Below are positions 1 through 12,031 of a stretch of DNA of 64,000 nt, one piece after another (positions within the stretch are counted from its first letter, which is position 1; every line of letters starts with the position of its first letter). Source of the DNA: Pomacea canaliculata (lineage: Eukaryota; Mollusca; Gastropoda; Architaenioglossa; Ampullariidae). The stretch lies in assembly GCF_003073045.1 (NCBI RefSeq), contig NC_037596.1:28370392-28434391 (forward strand). Direction: 5' to 3'. A program made the translations under genes and the position numbers. The notes under the pieces were generated by a model. That model searched no databases. It saw only the letters and a list, made by a program, of their open reading frames with translations, and had not been told where the DNA came from.

Positions 1-399
1 ACTCACTCAACTATTGAAATATAGAAATGGTTGTGGCAAAGATAACAAGTATTTTGGTTGACTACGTGGGACCATCAGGTGTTATATACACGGAAAGGGA
101 TAAAAAGAAAGATAACTCATTCTGTACTAGATAGTAAACCTAGAAATATCTGTAACTGTCACTGTGTGTGTCAGGGACCTAGTCAGAGGGCTAGAACTGA
201 GTGCACGAGTGCGGGCGAAAGTCGTGAGTGATGAGAGTTTTTGGAATGTGTACTTGCTTGGTGTTAAAGAAGAAAGAAAGAATAGGTGTGACTGGAGAGG
301 GAGAGAGCGGCCAGCGAGGAGAGATTGGGGTAGAAAACAATGGGCGAAAGGAGGTGAAACTGGACGCTTAAGGGAGGAAAGGCGGATAGTGTTTCTGGT

Positions 400-1120
400 G
401 GAAGCGAGAAGTCACTGCCGTGACAGTGTGTTTTAAGAGAAAGGGATGCGGAGAGAGGTGGAGAGTGTGTTTTAAGGGAGAAGGAGTTGGGACACGGAGG
501 TGGACGGATCATTGAGAGTAGAGAGCCATTGCCTAGACAGTGTGCCTCACTAGTGTGTTAGAAATTGTGTTAGTGGTGATTGTGCGAGAAGAACCATTGC
601 CAAGACAGTGAGTTTGAGTAGTGGATCAGAGATCGAGTACATTTTAGTTTGGAGGTTGTGTTAGTCGAAGTGTCAGTGCCCAGACAGTGAGCTTCAATAG
701 TAGATTGAGAAGTACATTATATTATTGGAGGTTGTGTTGATTGAAGTGTCATTGCCAAGACAGTGAGTTTCATATAATAGAGTGAGTAGAGTTCTTGTGA
801 TTGTGCGAGAAGAACCCAACAAGATAGTGAGTTTGAATAGTGGGTAAGAGATAACAGTGTATACTTATGGTTGTATTAGTCGAAGAGCCATTGCACAGAC
901 AGTGTGCCTGACTGGAGCTGAAGAATTCAGAGCTTTTGTGACTGTGTGTATTTTCATAGTGAGATTTTTATTATTTTTTTTCATTAATAAACGTAGGCGG
1001 ATTCGTACAGGCAAATCATTTTGTTTTATTGAGAGAAAGAACGCGCAATTGTCCGACGCAGCTGGTGTGCATCGAGAGAGTGTGAAAGAGGGGGGCTAGC
1101 TGTGCCGTGACAGTGTGGTT
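400..1120. repeat. Degenerate minisatellite, unit about 75-80 bp
   Basis: A core close to CCATTGCCAAGACAGTG recurs near 414, 531, 593, 669, 746, 818 (weaker), 886 and 1100, each followed by variants of a GAGTTTGAATAGTGG string. Spacing is about 75-80 bp and the units have diverged by substitutions and small indels. The open frames across it have no recognisable domain, so I treat it as non-coding. Bases 1-400 are purine-rich and show nothing else I can name. Confidence 0.6.
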
Positions 1121-1194
1121 TTCTTTGAATGGTTATATGTGCGTTTTAAAGTTTATTTGTAGTTTATATGCTGCATACATGCAGTGCCGAATGT

Positions 1195-1414
1195 TTTGTT
1201 CCCTTTGTACGTACGGACATGAGTTTTTCGATATAAAAAGAGATTTGTAGTTAAAGTTAAAATACATAAAAATCCCACTCTCACTATTAAAACGCGTAAA
1301 GACCAATACCAGTGATGCAAGTGACTGTTTTCTTTATTTCTGTTAGAAAAGCAGTGTCGTAAATGCCTTGAGTGGGCGAGATGGAGTTTAGTTAGGAATG
1401 GTCGTCAAATAACA
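1195..1414. repeat. Left edge of segmental duplication (copy 1)
   Basis: This stretch, starting with TTTTGTTCCCTTTGTAC, is closely matched at 9235-9460. It marks the left side of a duplicated block that carries the unclassified repeat, a minus-strand signal-exon gene and an EF-hand gene. No gene is seen inside it. Confidence 0.6.
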
Positions 1415-2407
1415 AGAAGCCTCGAAGTTTTAAAGGTTTACTTTAGACATTTTTTTCACATTAAGCTATAAATGTAGTTTGCAGTCAACAGCCAGACAAG
1501 CGACTCTCTTCTCGATACAAGTGATGCTTTGAGTCGCCTGCGCTACGGCACGACATCTACAGCAGCTTCGTCTTCGGCGCTTGCGTCGGTAGGTTGGTTG
1601 CTACGCCACCGCTTGTCAGAAAAACAGAAGATACCGGCAGAAGCCAATACTCACCACCACTCGATCTCAATCCTCCTCCGCCCGATAAACCCTACAAGAC
1701 GCAGCAACAATAATAATAACAATAGCAATAATAATAATAAAATGCAAAATTTGTAATGCGCATGCTCGCACACCTAAGAAAAATACCCTTTCTAAGAAAG
1801 TACAGAATTTAGTAGCAGATATGATGCTGAGAGATAGGAGTCGGACACCATCTTACTATTCTTTCCCTTCTCTGCACTGACGACCCTTTTGCTCAACACA
1901 TGCATTCAATACAAACTGTTTTATATAGGTTTAATTACTTTGTTGGCTTCTGCATGACTATTTCTTTTCCCCATATTTCCAGCCAGACACCTCCTCTCTT
2001 TGTCTGAAGATCGTTTGCTATTTCAGAACACTAGGACTATAAAATCTGACAAAGTGATAATATTTTTTGTTTATGCACAAAAAAGATACAAGTCTCTCTC
2101 CTTACATATCTGCTGGCTGTCAGTTAACGAATGGTTTAAACGAGCACTGAAAACACATCTGTTTAACGAATACTGCAATATTCCCCGTAATAATTCCCCA
2201 TGTCAATTTTGCCAAAATCACTCTAACTGTTCTTGGTCTTTTGACTTGTCCCTCTGCTCGCCTCCCTCTGCAGTTTTCTAAATGCCACTCTTTTTACTTT
2301 GTTATCACAGGCCAACACTTTCGTTCATATAAGGCGTTTTGTACCGATGTCCTGTGTTTCTATGACATCTTAACATCACGAACATTAATTACTAAAAGAC
2401 ACCTCGC
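1415..2407. repeat. Unclassified interspersed repeat, unit R1
   Basis: About 993 bp, beginning AGAAGCCTCGAAGTTTTAAA. A second unit follows directly at 2408 and a third is at 9462. It contains a short frame beginning MSRLRYGTTSTAASS that is present in all three copies and runs into an AAT/AAC tract. No terminal inverted repeat, target duplication or known protein domain is visible. A non-autonomous element is possible, but the family cannot be named from sequence alone. Confidence 0.6.
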
Positions 2408-3359
2408 AGAAGCCTCGAAGTTTTAAAGGTTTACTTTAGACATTTTTTTCACATTAAGCTATAATTGTAGTTTGCAGTCAACAGCCAGACAAGCGACTCT
2501 CTTCTCGGTACAAGTGATGCTTTGAGTCGCCTGCGCTACGGCACGACATCTACAGCCGCTTCGTCTTCTGCGCTTGCATCGATGGGTTGCTTGCTACGCC
2601 ACCGCTTGTCAGAAAAAGAGAAGATAACGGCAGAAGCGAATACTCACCACCACCCGATCCGAATCCTCCTCCGATCCCAAAACCCTACAAGACACAAGAA
2701 CAATAATAATGATAACAACAATAATAATAACAATAGCAATAATAATAATAAAATGCAAAATTTGTAATGCGCATGCTCACACACCGAAGAAAAATACCCT
2801 TTGTAAGAAAGTGCAGAATTTAGTAGCAGATATGATGCTGAGAGATAGGAGTCGGACACCATCTTACTATTCTTTCCCTTCTCTGCACTGACGACCCTTT
2901 AGCTCTACCCATGCATTCAATACAAACTGTTTTATATAGGTTTTATTACTTTGTTGGCTTCTGCCTGACTTTTTCTTTTCCCCATATTTATAGCCATGAC
3001 CTCCTCTTTTTGTCTGAAGATCGTTTGCTATTTCAGAACACTAGGACTATAACATCTGACCACGTGATAATATTTTTTGTTTATGCACAAAAAAGATACA
3101 AGTCACATCTGTTTGACGAACACTGCAATATTCCCCGTAATAATCCCCCTATTCAATGTTCCCACCATCACTCTAACTGTTCTTGGTCTTTTGACTTGTC
3201 CTTCTGCTCGCCTCCCTCTGCAGATTTCTAAATGCAACTCTTTTTACTTTGTTATCACAGGCCAACACTTTCGTTCATAGAAGGCGTTTTGTGCCGATAT
3301 CCAGTGTTTCTATGACATCTTAACATCACGAACATTAATTTACTAAAAGACACCTCGCA
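2408..3359. repeat. Unclassified interspersed repeat, unit R2 (tandem with R1)
   Basis: Close copy of R1 joined head to tail at an identical CCTCGCAG sequence; the same string closes R2 at 3359. Internal differences include a longer AAC/AAT tract near 2700-2750. The same short frame is present. The exact junctions suggest the pair arose by unequal exchange or tandem amplification rather than two independent insertions. Confidence 0.6.
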
Positions 3360-4000
3360 GGATATTTTGGGAGATGCAAATTGTTCAGAACATCGAGAGG
3401 ACATAAATTTCTGGACTTGGTGGAAATGTGCTAATTCTCTTGAAACTTTACGACATTTGCTGCGTACACTTATTCATGCTTATACATGCCATTGAATATG
3501 ATCTAAGTGTCGAAATGAAACTTTTCTGCAGCTTTTAAAGAAAATTATCCGAAGTAAGGCCACGTCCTAGATAGGAACACCTGCCGATCGCATATAAAGA
3601 CAAATGTCTACAATTTGCTTACGACGGTCCAAACCAGCGTGAGGGACAGAACATGGTGTCCACTGAGGATTGTTTTCAGGCGGTCTCAAGACCTAATTTA
3701 CAAATGTGCCACTTTATTAAATCTTCCTTGCGACTTGAACTTACTAGCCACCATGGAATGACATGACATACCATGAGTGTACTTTACTAACACAACAATA
3801 CCAAACGCTTTAAAAAACTGAAAAAAGAGTCTTTCCGATCGCATATAAACACAAAAGACTGAATCTTGCTTTAACTGTGACTTGTTTATTCGTAGCCCTT
3901 TATATCTAGTAGATGCTTCATTCGTTTCCTGTGTCTTTATGTGCGTGAAAAGGTTCTGTATAAATCACGCAGTTATTTATTTTTTTAATTTGGCAAGCAG
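3360..4000. other. Spacer, no gene seen
   Basis: I looked on the minus strand for a cysteine-rich exon (the CC doublet typical of this locus) belonging to the gene at 4.0-4.5 kb and found none. A short repeated phrase, CCGATCGCATATAA, occurs near 3584 and 3836. Nothing else is recognised. Confidence 0.5.
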
Positions 4001-4462
4001 CTAAAGACACTGAGCATGAATAAAATATTTAAAAAAAAAACAAAAAATAAACGCAAACGTATCAACAACCTCTAGAAACATATACTTACAAAACCTGATC
4101 CTCTGACACATGCCTCCGAAGTCTGCCAGCCCGCCACCACAACTATGGCAAAGAGCAGGAGCATTTTCTTCTGCGAATGAAAACCGCTAGATAATAAACT
4201 CCGACTATATTTAATAATGAAATGTATACGTGCTATCGTATGCTAACCAAAATAGTAAATACATGCACTGCAATCTGCTTCTTTTTCGCATCCACAGCAT
4301 AATGGAGTTTACCTATACCTTATTGCATTAAATACGAATATCTCATTCATCCACACGTAGACACTTAATACAGTATACACACCTACATTCAGACATGACT
4401 AGATACAAAGCAATATTGACAGAATCTCGTGAATATATATAGTCATAAATACTTACAGACAT
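4001..4462 (-). CDS. Small secreted peptide gene with the locus-type signal exon (minus strand)
   Basis: Proposed coding parts, reading down the minus strand: 4462-4457 (ATG TCT, then donor GTAAGT), 4170-4090 (signal exon, acceptor TTCTTC/CGCAG type, donor GTAAGTATA) and possibly 4009-4001 (TGT CTT TAG after CTCAG). The frame runs M-S-K-K into a hydrophobic stretch MLLLFAIVVVAGWQ ending TSEA, which resembles the QWQVSEG signal ending of the + strand peptides. After it comes C-V-R-G-S-G-F. If the tiny last exon is real, the product would be about 31 residues with a two-cysteine C-x6-C ring. The signal exon is well supported; the last exon is a guess from one splice site, with AATAAA just beyond. 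No C-C-CC-C-C exon was found. Function unknown. Confidence 0.4.
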
Positions 4463-4575
4463 GTTGTCTTCTTGTACAGGCGCTTGACGAAGTGAAGGTT
4501 GATTAATGAGAAGTTGAACTACTCACTGTTCATCGAGCATCTCTTTATATAGCAACTACCACGTGATGTCGACAT
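4457..4575 (-). promoter_or_regulatory. TATA promoter and first exon of the 4 kb minus-strand gene
   Basis: On the minus strand a TATATAAA box lies at 4551-4544, preceded by an E-box CACGTG (about 4559-4564). The first exon ends at 4457 with a GTAAGT donor. The duplicate at 10.6-10.74 kb keeps the CACGTG and donor but has a weaker TATA. Confidence 0.6.
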
Positions 4576-6406
4576 GGCGCATACATTGTCAACAAAATAT
4601 GATAAAAAAAGCTTTCAATGCGATGTATTGTTGTTTGTTGGGAGTGTTATTTCCGAAAATCTGAAGGACTTTTGTAGATTATGGTGGCATATGCTGCATA
4701 GGTGTTCGTTTTTTCTTTTGTTTTATTGCTTAATATTCTTCTCAGATCGTTTATGGTGTTGAATAGAACTGTTAGTTCGAGCGTGTTTGTGTTTTACATG
4801 GTGGTAATTATTTATTTTTCATATAAGAAATGTGTCTATTTTTTTTCGTAGGATATATTAATGACTAAATTAATTTGACCACTTCTTAAAAGAAACCACG
4901 CCTGTTATTATATTATTATCGTTCTAAATTATTCAAAATATTGATAACACTTTTGAGTACCTTAAGATATCTGACATATCACATCGCATTTAAATATTTA
5001 GATAGATTTTTTTATTTTCTAAAGACAGTTCAAATACTTTTAAAGTTACATCTGTTTAAGAGTAGCTAATTATAGCACATAAAAATCAAATTAATTTCAA
5101 CATTAAAAGCATTTATTTGCATCACACTTCTTTGTACTTTATTATATTTCTTTGTTACACTTGTAAAGTCTAATGTTTGACACCTTATTTTAGTTCCTTG
5201 CTGCACGTAATGGATTCAGGTATGTTTTTGGAGTTGAAATTTTGTTGTCCAAGCTTGCTTTTTTCAATGAATAAATGCACATTTTATAATGATATTTTTT
5301 ACTTTTATTTTGTTCGGATATTTATGTTTACCACAAACACGTGAAACACAGTTTCCAGCAAAGTTTTGATAGGGGGAGGTGAACTCATTTTATCAAATAC
5401 AAAACCGTGGGGTGACAAGTTTGTCATCTTCTCTGTAGCATTTGATGAGGATTCACAAAGAAAACTTGGAGTGGGAGTGTTTACACACAGCAACAGCTTG
5501 TTATGGACATTTACTAAACCCTCATCTTATGTTCATCAACGTTGAATACTTACAGATGGATGTTAATTCATTGCTGAGTTGTCAGGCAGGAAGGGGATCT
5601 TTGGAGGTTTATAGAATAAGACAGGCTCTTAGGCCGCAGACGGGAGTGGGAAAAAAATAAATGGCGAAAGAACTATTTCTTAATACGCTGACTTGCCATA
5701 TAAACACACAACGACAATTGAGAGTTAGTGGTCAAGATTATGAAGAATTTGCAATAAAAAAATGTAATAATTGTTCAGCCGTAGTTATCGAGGAGCATAA
5801 ATGTCTGCAAGAGCACTAGAATTCGTACTTTACATAAACAAGGTTTGTTAATGTAACATACACAACACAATATACGAAATGAAATTGGACTTTAAATTAT
5901 GTTGAAACGAAATAATTATAAAAGAGCCCCTTGACACCATACAAGAGTAAAAGTGAAGTTGGTGTGCTTAAGATTAAAACTTAGTTAACACAAACAAGAA
6001 GTTCTCACATATTTGTAACGCACAACCTTTTTCTCGACAGCGCGCTACACGGGTATCGATCTTAACAAGAAGAGAACAAAAGCAACAAGACTGCCTTGTC
6101 GCTGTAAAATCTAGCCAGTAGAGTATAATAAACAATAAATGACATAGTAGGTTAGTTTTTACTTCATGTTTGACTTTTTTATTCGTGCAACAACTCAGGT
6201 AGCAATGTTTTAACAAGGTGTGATGATACTGAGGAATGTTAGTAGTGTTGATCGACACACATCAATGACATGTTGTACCTAGTGTTACAAACCACAAAAG
6301 TGTTCGTCAAGTAGCAACGTAAACATCACAACTTTCAAGAAAACAAAATTGCCTTTATTGGTTTTCAGAAGTTAAAGTTTTATTGTCACTTTTTCAGATG
6401 TCTTTT
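4576..6406. other. Intergenic, part of segmental duplication
   Basis: AT-rich spacer. Parts align with 10740-11950: the sequence after the CACGTG promoter, a block near 5560-5650, and a block near 6040-6250. No coding exon is supported; the open frame at 5442-5660 has no homologue in the duplicate and is regarded as chance. Confidence 0.5.
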
Positions 6407-7398
6407 TCAGTGACCTTTACCGTCATCGTTGAAGAACTGGCAAAAGAAAAAAGGATGTTTGATTAATTATTCAATTTATTGAATATTATATCTGTAGGTT
6501 AACCAGTCTAAGACCATTTTAAATTACTATTATCTTTTAATCTTCATATTTATTTAAAGTCCAGTTTTTCATTCTTAGTTTCTGAGCTGGTTATATTACC
6601 TTTACATAATTGTTTTTGAATTCCTGAAGCGAAATTTCACCATTCTCTGAAAATATAAATAAAATAAAGCTATTTGAAAGTGGAGAATAAAACATATAAT
6701 TCAAATTTCAGTGTTACTTAAGTCTAAAAATACACAAAAAGCAACCAACACAATTAATATTAAAACAACACTGACAAAATGAGGAAATACAGGACATATT
6801 TAAAAGTTATAGTCACTGGATAATCAATTATTTCATAACTAAGTTCTGGCGTAGAAAAGATTTTCCTTAAAAACTATGAAACACACTGTTATTGTCCAGG
6901 CCTTTGAAAAGAGCGACAACCGCAGATGAGTCGAGCTTTCCGTCTTCCTGATTGTCTCTCTTGTCGAAATAATTAAAAGCGCTTTCGATGTCAAGAGGGG
7001 GAGCTCCAGGATGTACCCCAGTGGAAAATTCTTCAAGGGTCACCAATCCATCGTCTGCGAAATGAATTGGCTTAAAAATCTAAAGGGTTTCAAATGTTTT
7101 CTTGGTTTCGGTTAATTTAATTTATTTATACTTTTCACAATTCTGGATGAGTTGCTCGGTTATTATCTCAAAGACTTGGGCATTCAGGAAAACGATTACA
7201 TGTACATACAACTAGTGCAAAGATATCCCATATGACTTTAAAACGCACATGTATCCATATTAATTGTTCATGTTTATGGGAATGTTTGTGGTCATAATAA
7301 GAATTTTTTCAACAGTATCATTAGAATGAATTATTGTAAAAAAGGGAAGTTTTGTTAACTGCCTTTTAGTAAATATTAGTTTTAAAGAACCTATAAAG

Positions 7399-7474
<76 letters not shown>

Positions 7475-7879
7475 ATGATGATGATGATGATGGTAATTAT
7501 TACCGTTTACGTCATCCTTGTTAAAGCCAATCATCATATCATCAAGCAGAATAACGCCATCATTAGTTTCTGTCCATAGCTCTGAACTTTTCGAGAGCTA
7601 TAGTGGCGTCCTTACTGAAACATTACATTTATTCATCAGTTTGTGGTGCAACTAATACACAGTACGTACATTATGTTAGTGCGTGAGAGCGCCAACTGTG
7701 TGTGTGTGTTGTACAGCTCGGTTTCCTTTTGTTGTAATTACATAAGCCATCAAAACTTTTAAGTTAGATACTTTTCAATTTTGCCTTACAGCAAGATTTT
7801 TTTTAATTGATCGTATTACAAAAAACATCTCTTACCCAAGAACAGCAGCCAGAAGACCGACAAAGATTATCAACTTCAT
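6407..7879 (-). pseudogene. Secreted EF-hand protein gene, copy 1 (probably damaged)
   Basis: Five exons on the minus strand: 7879-7836 (signal, MKLIIFVGLLAAVLG), 7614-7504, 7054-6887, 6646-6600 and 6436-6407. All boundaries match the other two copies. EF-hand loops visible include DVNDDGLVTLEE (spanning the exon 2/3 junction) and DNNKNGEISLQE (exon 3/4). The third hand (around DNQEDGKLDSSA) lacks the acidic last position. Exon 2 is 111 nt here against 110 nt in copies 2 and 3; the extra base is within the first EF loop (near 7573) and shifts the frame. The gene may therefore be dead, or this may be a base-calling error. Intron 2 contains a long GAT tract at 7397-7490. The product would be a secreted calcium-binding protein; its role is unknown. 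Confidence 0.7.
7397..7490. repeat. (GAT)n microsatellite in EF-hand intron
   Basis: Nearly pure GAT repeat beside the exon 2 donor of EF-hand copy 1. Copy 3 has a shorter tract at the same intron position (16611-16646); copy 2 has only a trace. Confidence 0.9.
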
Positions 7880-8725
7880 CCTGAAATAATTTGCTGAATG
7901 TTAAGTCTTGAAATGATCTGTGTAAACTGAAAATCATGTTCTACTTAAAAAGGGAAATTTTTGCTTACGAAGTTACATATTTGCAACCATATTTTAATAG
8001 TAATTTTTGTTGGTACAGTTATTGCACGACAATTGGTTCTGCGGGCATAAAACCTGCATGCAATATTTTTTGAATTGTAATGTTCAATAGCTATACCTGT
8101 TAACCTACAATGAACACAACTATAAGTGACAAACAAGTGGCGGATATGGAAGGGACAGAGTTTTGCAAAAGCGATTAAAAGTTCTGTGTGCATATTTCCT
8201 ATTGACAGTAATCGCGAATATACAGTAATCAGACAAAAAGTGGAGTTTTTTAGCTGGAATGTAGAGGAAAGAAACGTTTAGAGAAATAATCAGGGCAGGA
8301 GCCTGCAAAACACAGGAAACAGCATTGTAGTCAGTTGATTGCAGAAAAAAAAGATGAGGAGGGACATGTTTTTGTTTCTTACTTCTGAGCACCAAACGTT
8401 GAGCGGACTTTAAGACTGAAGAATGAGGGGCAACCTGCAAGCAAGGGGTTAATGAAATCAACTCTAGAACACACACAGACAAGCCTGTTGACAACGTGCA
8501 TGGAAAAAAATGTTTAAATATTTCATACATAGAAATTCAAGTCAATAAAACTTTGCATTTCCAAAATCTGAACAAAAGCTTTTTTTACAGGATTTTTCAG
8601 CTTTACAGTGTACTTACGGTTTAGAGCTGAGTCAGGTAAGCAAACTCAACAAGGCTTTAGTTGTGAAGTGTAATCACTATTCGGGAGGAAGAAATATATA
8701 CTTTGCGATAAATTGCTCAATGCAT
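7880..8725. other. Upstream flank of EF-hand copy 1, no gene seen
   Basis: Shares blocks with the flank of copy 2 (13440-13700), such as the string near GGCAAATATGGAAGG. The long minus-strand open frame at 8530-8120 has no domain and no match in the duplicate; I do not support it as a gene. Confidence 0.5.
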
Positions 8726-8729
8726 AATA

Positions 8730-9140
8730 ATAATGCTTAACAATAAAATCGTCAATACTTTCAATCTTAGTTGACAGCTGACCGGCGGCTGAACCAGAAA
8801 TAAATCACACAATACATACAGGCGTGGTAGTAATTGATCACCAATATCTAGAAAATATATCTGGTCCTAATTTGTTAATTAAATTTAAATATATATATAT
8901 AAGGAAACGAACACATTTATTTTCTGCAAAATCCATTAGCAATGAAAATCTTCAATACTTTCAATCTTAGCTGACAGCTGACCGGTGGCTGAACCAGAAA
9001 AAATCACAGAACACACACAGGTGTGGTAGTAATTATTAAGCAATATCTAGAAAATAAACCTGGTCAGAATTTCTTAATTAAATTTAAATATATATATAAC
9101 GTGTATTTTCCTGTAATTATTGTTACGTTTAAGAAAACAA
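8730..9140. repeat. Two direct repeats of about 200 bp
   Basis: The stretch from about 8755, with TTCAATCTTAGTTGACAGCT and GAACCAGAAATAAATCAC, is repeated from about 8955 with GACCGGTGGCTGAACCAG. Both copies end in a TAAATTTAAATATATATATA run. No coding potential. The second copy adjoins the left edge of the duplicated block at 9235. Confidence 0.7.
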
Positions 9141-9234
9141 ACACATTTAACTTATACAAAATCCATTGATGCAGCTCTGGTCACAGTGTGTCCGCCTTTT
9201 GTGTAGATGTGTGTGCAGCTGGCATAGGTGTGCT

Positions 9235-9461
9235 AAATGTTTTGTTCCCTTTGTAGGTACGGACATGAGTTTTTCAATATTAAAGAGATTTGTATTTAAA
9301 GTTAAGATACATAAGAAATCCCACTCTGACAATTAAAGCATGAAAAGACCAACACTAGTAATACAAGTGACTGTTTTCTTTATTTCTATTAGAAAAGCAT
9401 TGTCATAAATGCCTTGAGTAGCCGAGATGGAGTTTAGTTAGGAATGGTCGGCACATAACAA
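9235..9461. repeat. Left edge of segmental duplication (copy 2)
   Basis: Close match to 1195-1414, including GGACATGAGTTTTTC and GCCGAGATGGAGTTTAG. Marks the second copy of the block that runs on through an R repeat, a minus-strand signal exon and EF-hand copy 2. Confidence 0.6.
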
Positions 9462-10165
9462 GAAGCCTCGAAGTTTAAAGGTTTAATTTATACATTTTTT
9501 TTTACAGTAAGCTATAAAATTTAGTTTACAGTCAACAGCCAGGCAAGCGACTCTTCTCTCGATACAAGTGATGCTTTATGAGTCGCCTGCGCTACGGCAC
9601 GACATCTACAGCAGCTTCGTCTTCTGGCGCTTGCGTCGATGGGACTGTTGCTACACAACCTTTTGTCAGAAAGTCAGTAGCTCCCAATGTAGACGAAAAC
9701 CCCCCGTCACCCTCCAAAAGTGGCTCCAAAATCCTACAAGACACAAAAACAACAATAATAACAAAAATAATAAAATGCAAAATTTGTAAAGCGCATGCTC
9801 ACATACCGAAGGAGAATGCTCTTATTAAGAAAGTACAGACTTTAGTAGCAGATATGGTGCTGAGAGCTAGAAAACGGACACCATGTCATTCCTCTTTTCC
9901 CTTCTCTGCACTGACGATCCTTTAGTTCTACTCATACATTCAATACAAACTGTTTTTACATATGTTTAATTACTTTGTTGACTCCTGTCTGACTATTTCT
10001 CCTAAACGTCTTTTCCCCATATTTACAGCCAACATCTGTCCACATGATAATTTTTTTTTTATGCACAGAAAAGATACAAGTCTCTCTCTCTCCTTACATA
10101 TCTGCTGGCTGACCAGTTAACGAATGTTTTAAAGGTACACTGAAAACACATCTGTTTCACGAATA
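9462..10165. repeat. Unclassified interspersed repeat, unit R3 (truncated)
   Basis: Third copy of the R1/R2 repeat, with the same MSRLRYGTTSTAASS frame start near 9578. It lacks about 250 bp of the right part and ends abruptly where TTGGCAAGCAGCTAAAG, the flank of the neighbouring minus-strand gene, begins. The join suggests that an internal deletion removed the sequence that copy 1 keeps at 3360-3990. Confidence 0.6.
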
Positions 10166-10261
10166 CTTGGCAAGCAGCTAAAGATACTGAGCAGGAATAA
10201 AATATTAAAAAAGCACAAATAAACGCAACTGTATTAAAAACCTCTAGAAACATAAACTTAC

Positions 10262-10640
10262 TCTATTTCTCCTAATGCCTCCGAAGTCTGCCAGCCGTCA
10301 CCACAACTATGGCAAAGAGCAGCAGCATTTTCATCTGCGAATGAAAACCGCTAAATAATAAACTCCGACTATATTTAATAATGAAATGTATATCTGCTAT
10401 CGTATTTTATTAGCCTTGGCTAACCAGAATAGTAACTACATGCACTGCAATCTTCTTCTTTTTGCCTCCAGCATAATGAAGCCGAGTCTTTAACCGCATC
10501 TTATTGCCATAAATACGAATATCTCATTCATCCACACATAATACAGTATACACACCTACATTCAGACATGACTAGATACAAACCTATATTGATAAAATCT
10601 CGTAAATATATCAAAGTCGTAAATACTTACAGACATGTTT
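10262..10640 (-). pseudogene. Broken copy of the 4 kb minus-strand peptide gene
   Basis: Duplicate of the gene at 4.0-4.5 kb: a first exon ending at 10631 with a GTAAGT donor, and a signal exon starting at an ATG at 10334 next to its acceptor. It is a degenerate, broken copy and is treated as a fossil. The upstream CACGTG element is kept at about 10735. Confidence 0.55.
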
Positions 10641-10739
10641 TCTTGTCAGTCAGTGTACAGGCGATGACAAAGTGTAAAGTTAAGGAGTTGAACTACTCGC
10701 TGTTCATCGTGGATCTCTTTATGTATTAACTACCACGTG

Positions 10740-12030
10740 ATGTTGACGTGGCGCATAGGTTTTAAACAGTATATGATAAGAAAAGGTTTCAATTAGATGT
10801 AGTGTAGTTTATGAGTATTGAGTATTTCCGAAAATCTGAAGGATTTTTGTAGATTATGTCGGCATGTGCTGTATATTTATTAACTTTTTTTCCTTTTCTT
10901 TTTGTTAACTGACTGAGTGGAGAGTTTCTACTCATCAACAGATTGTTATGAAATTTTACTAAACCCTTCTGTCTTTTCGTCTTCGTTGATTACTGACAGC
11001 TGGGTGTTAATTCATCGCTGAGTTGTCAGTGATGAAGGGGATCTTTGGAAGCTTATAGACTAAAACCGGCTTTTAGGCAGCAGACCTCAGCGGGAGAAAA
11101 AGTGATGGTAAAAAAAAAAATCAGTCGCTTATTATGATGGCTGACCATATAAACACACAGTGATAAATGTTGTAGCGTTCAATATTATTTAGCGTTGTCA
11201 GTAAAAAAATGTAATGAACTGTTCAGCCGTAGTTTTCAAGAACTACAGTGTCTGCAAGAGCACAAGAAATCGTACTTCACATAACTGTTCTATTAAACCA
11301 AAAACTCCATAAACAAATTCCAATTCTAAGCGAAACATGCTACCTGTCAGGTAATGTTTTGGAAAGTTTTATGGAGTCGCCAGTTACTCAGTGTGGGTAT
11401 TCAAAGTAAATGTTAACAAATTTTCCTCATTTTATAGTTATGATTTCTTGTGCCTGTTTGTTCAAACCTCTTTCATTTCACCTAACAAGTAGAAAAGAAA
11501 TCTATGCTGCTTCTTAAACATATTTTTACGTAAAACGTACATTCTGACTTACCAAGTAAAACGTAAACAACAACACAAACAACGTCTAACATATATTTAA
11601 CGCACGACCATTTTCTCGACAGCTTAGTCGACTTAAGAAGATTCAGTGCGCTACACGGGTTTCGATCTCAATAACGCGGGAATGGAAGCGACAAGATTGC
11701 CTCTGTAAACTCTAGCCAATAGAGTATTATAAACAGCAAATGACAGAATGACTGTAAACATATCGGTTATATTTTACTTCACGTTTGACTTGTTTATTCG
11801 TGCATCAACGCAGGTACCATGATATGTGTAACAAGGTGTAATGATACTGAGGAATGTTAGTAGTGTTGAATGACACACATCAATAATGTGATGTACCGAG
11901 TGTTACCAACCACAAAAGTGATCAACGTCAACATCACACCTTTACAGAAAATAAAAAATCCTTTTTTTTTTTTTTTAGAAACTAAATTTTAATTGCTACT
12001 TTTCTCTGATGTCTTTTTCAGTGGCCTTTA
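10740..12030. other. Intergenic, duplicate of 4.58-6.4 kb
   Basis: Aligns in blocks with the spacer upstream of EF-hand copy 1, including the string TGTAACAAGGTGTAATGATACTGAGG near 11830 that also flanks copies 1 and 3. No gene supported. Confidence 0.5.
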
Positions 12031-12031
12031 C

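Noticed and set aside
5442-5660. 72-codon frame in the spacer before EF-hand copy 1
   Set aside because: Not preserved in the duplicate near 11.0 kb.
8120-8530. 136-codon minus-strand frame
   Set aside because: No domain, no signal peptide, and the related flank of EF-hand copy 2 does not keep it.
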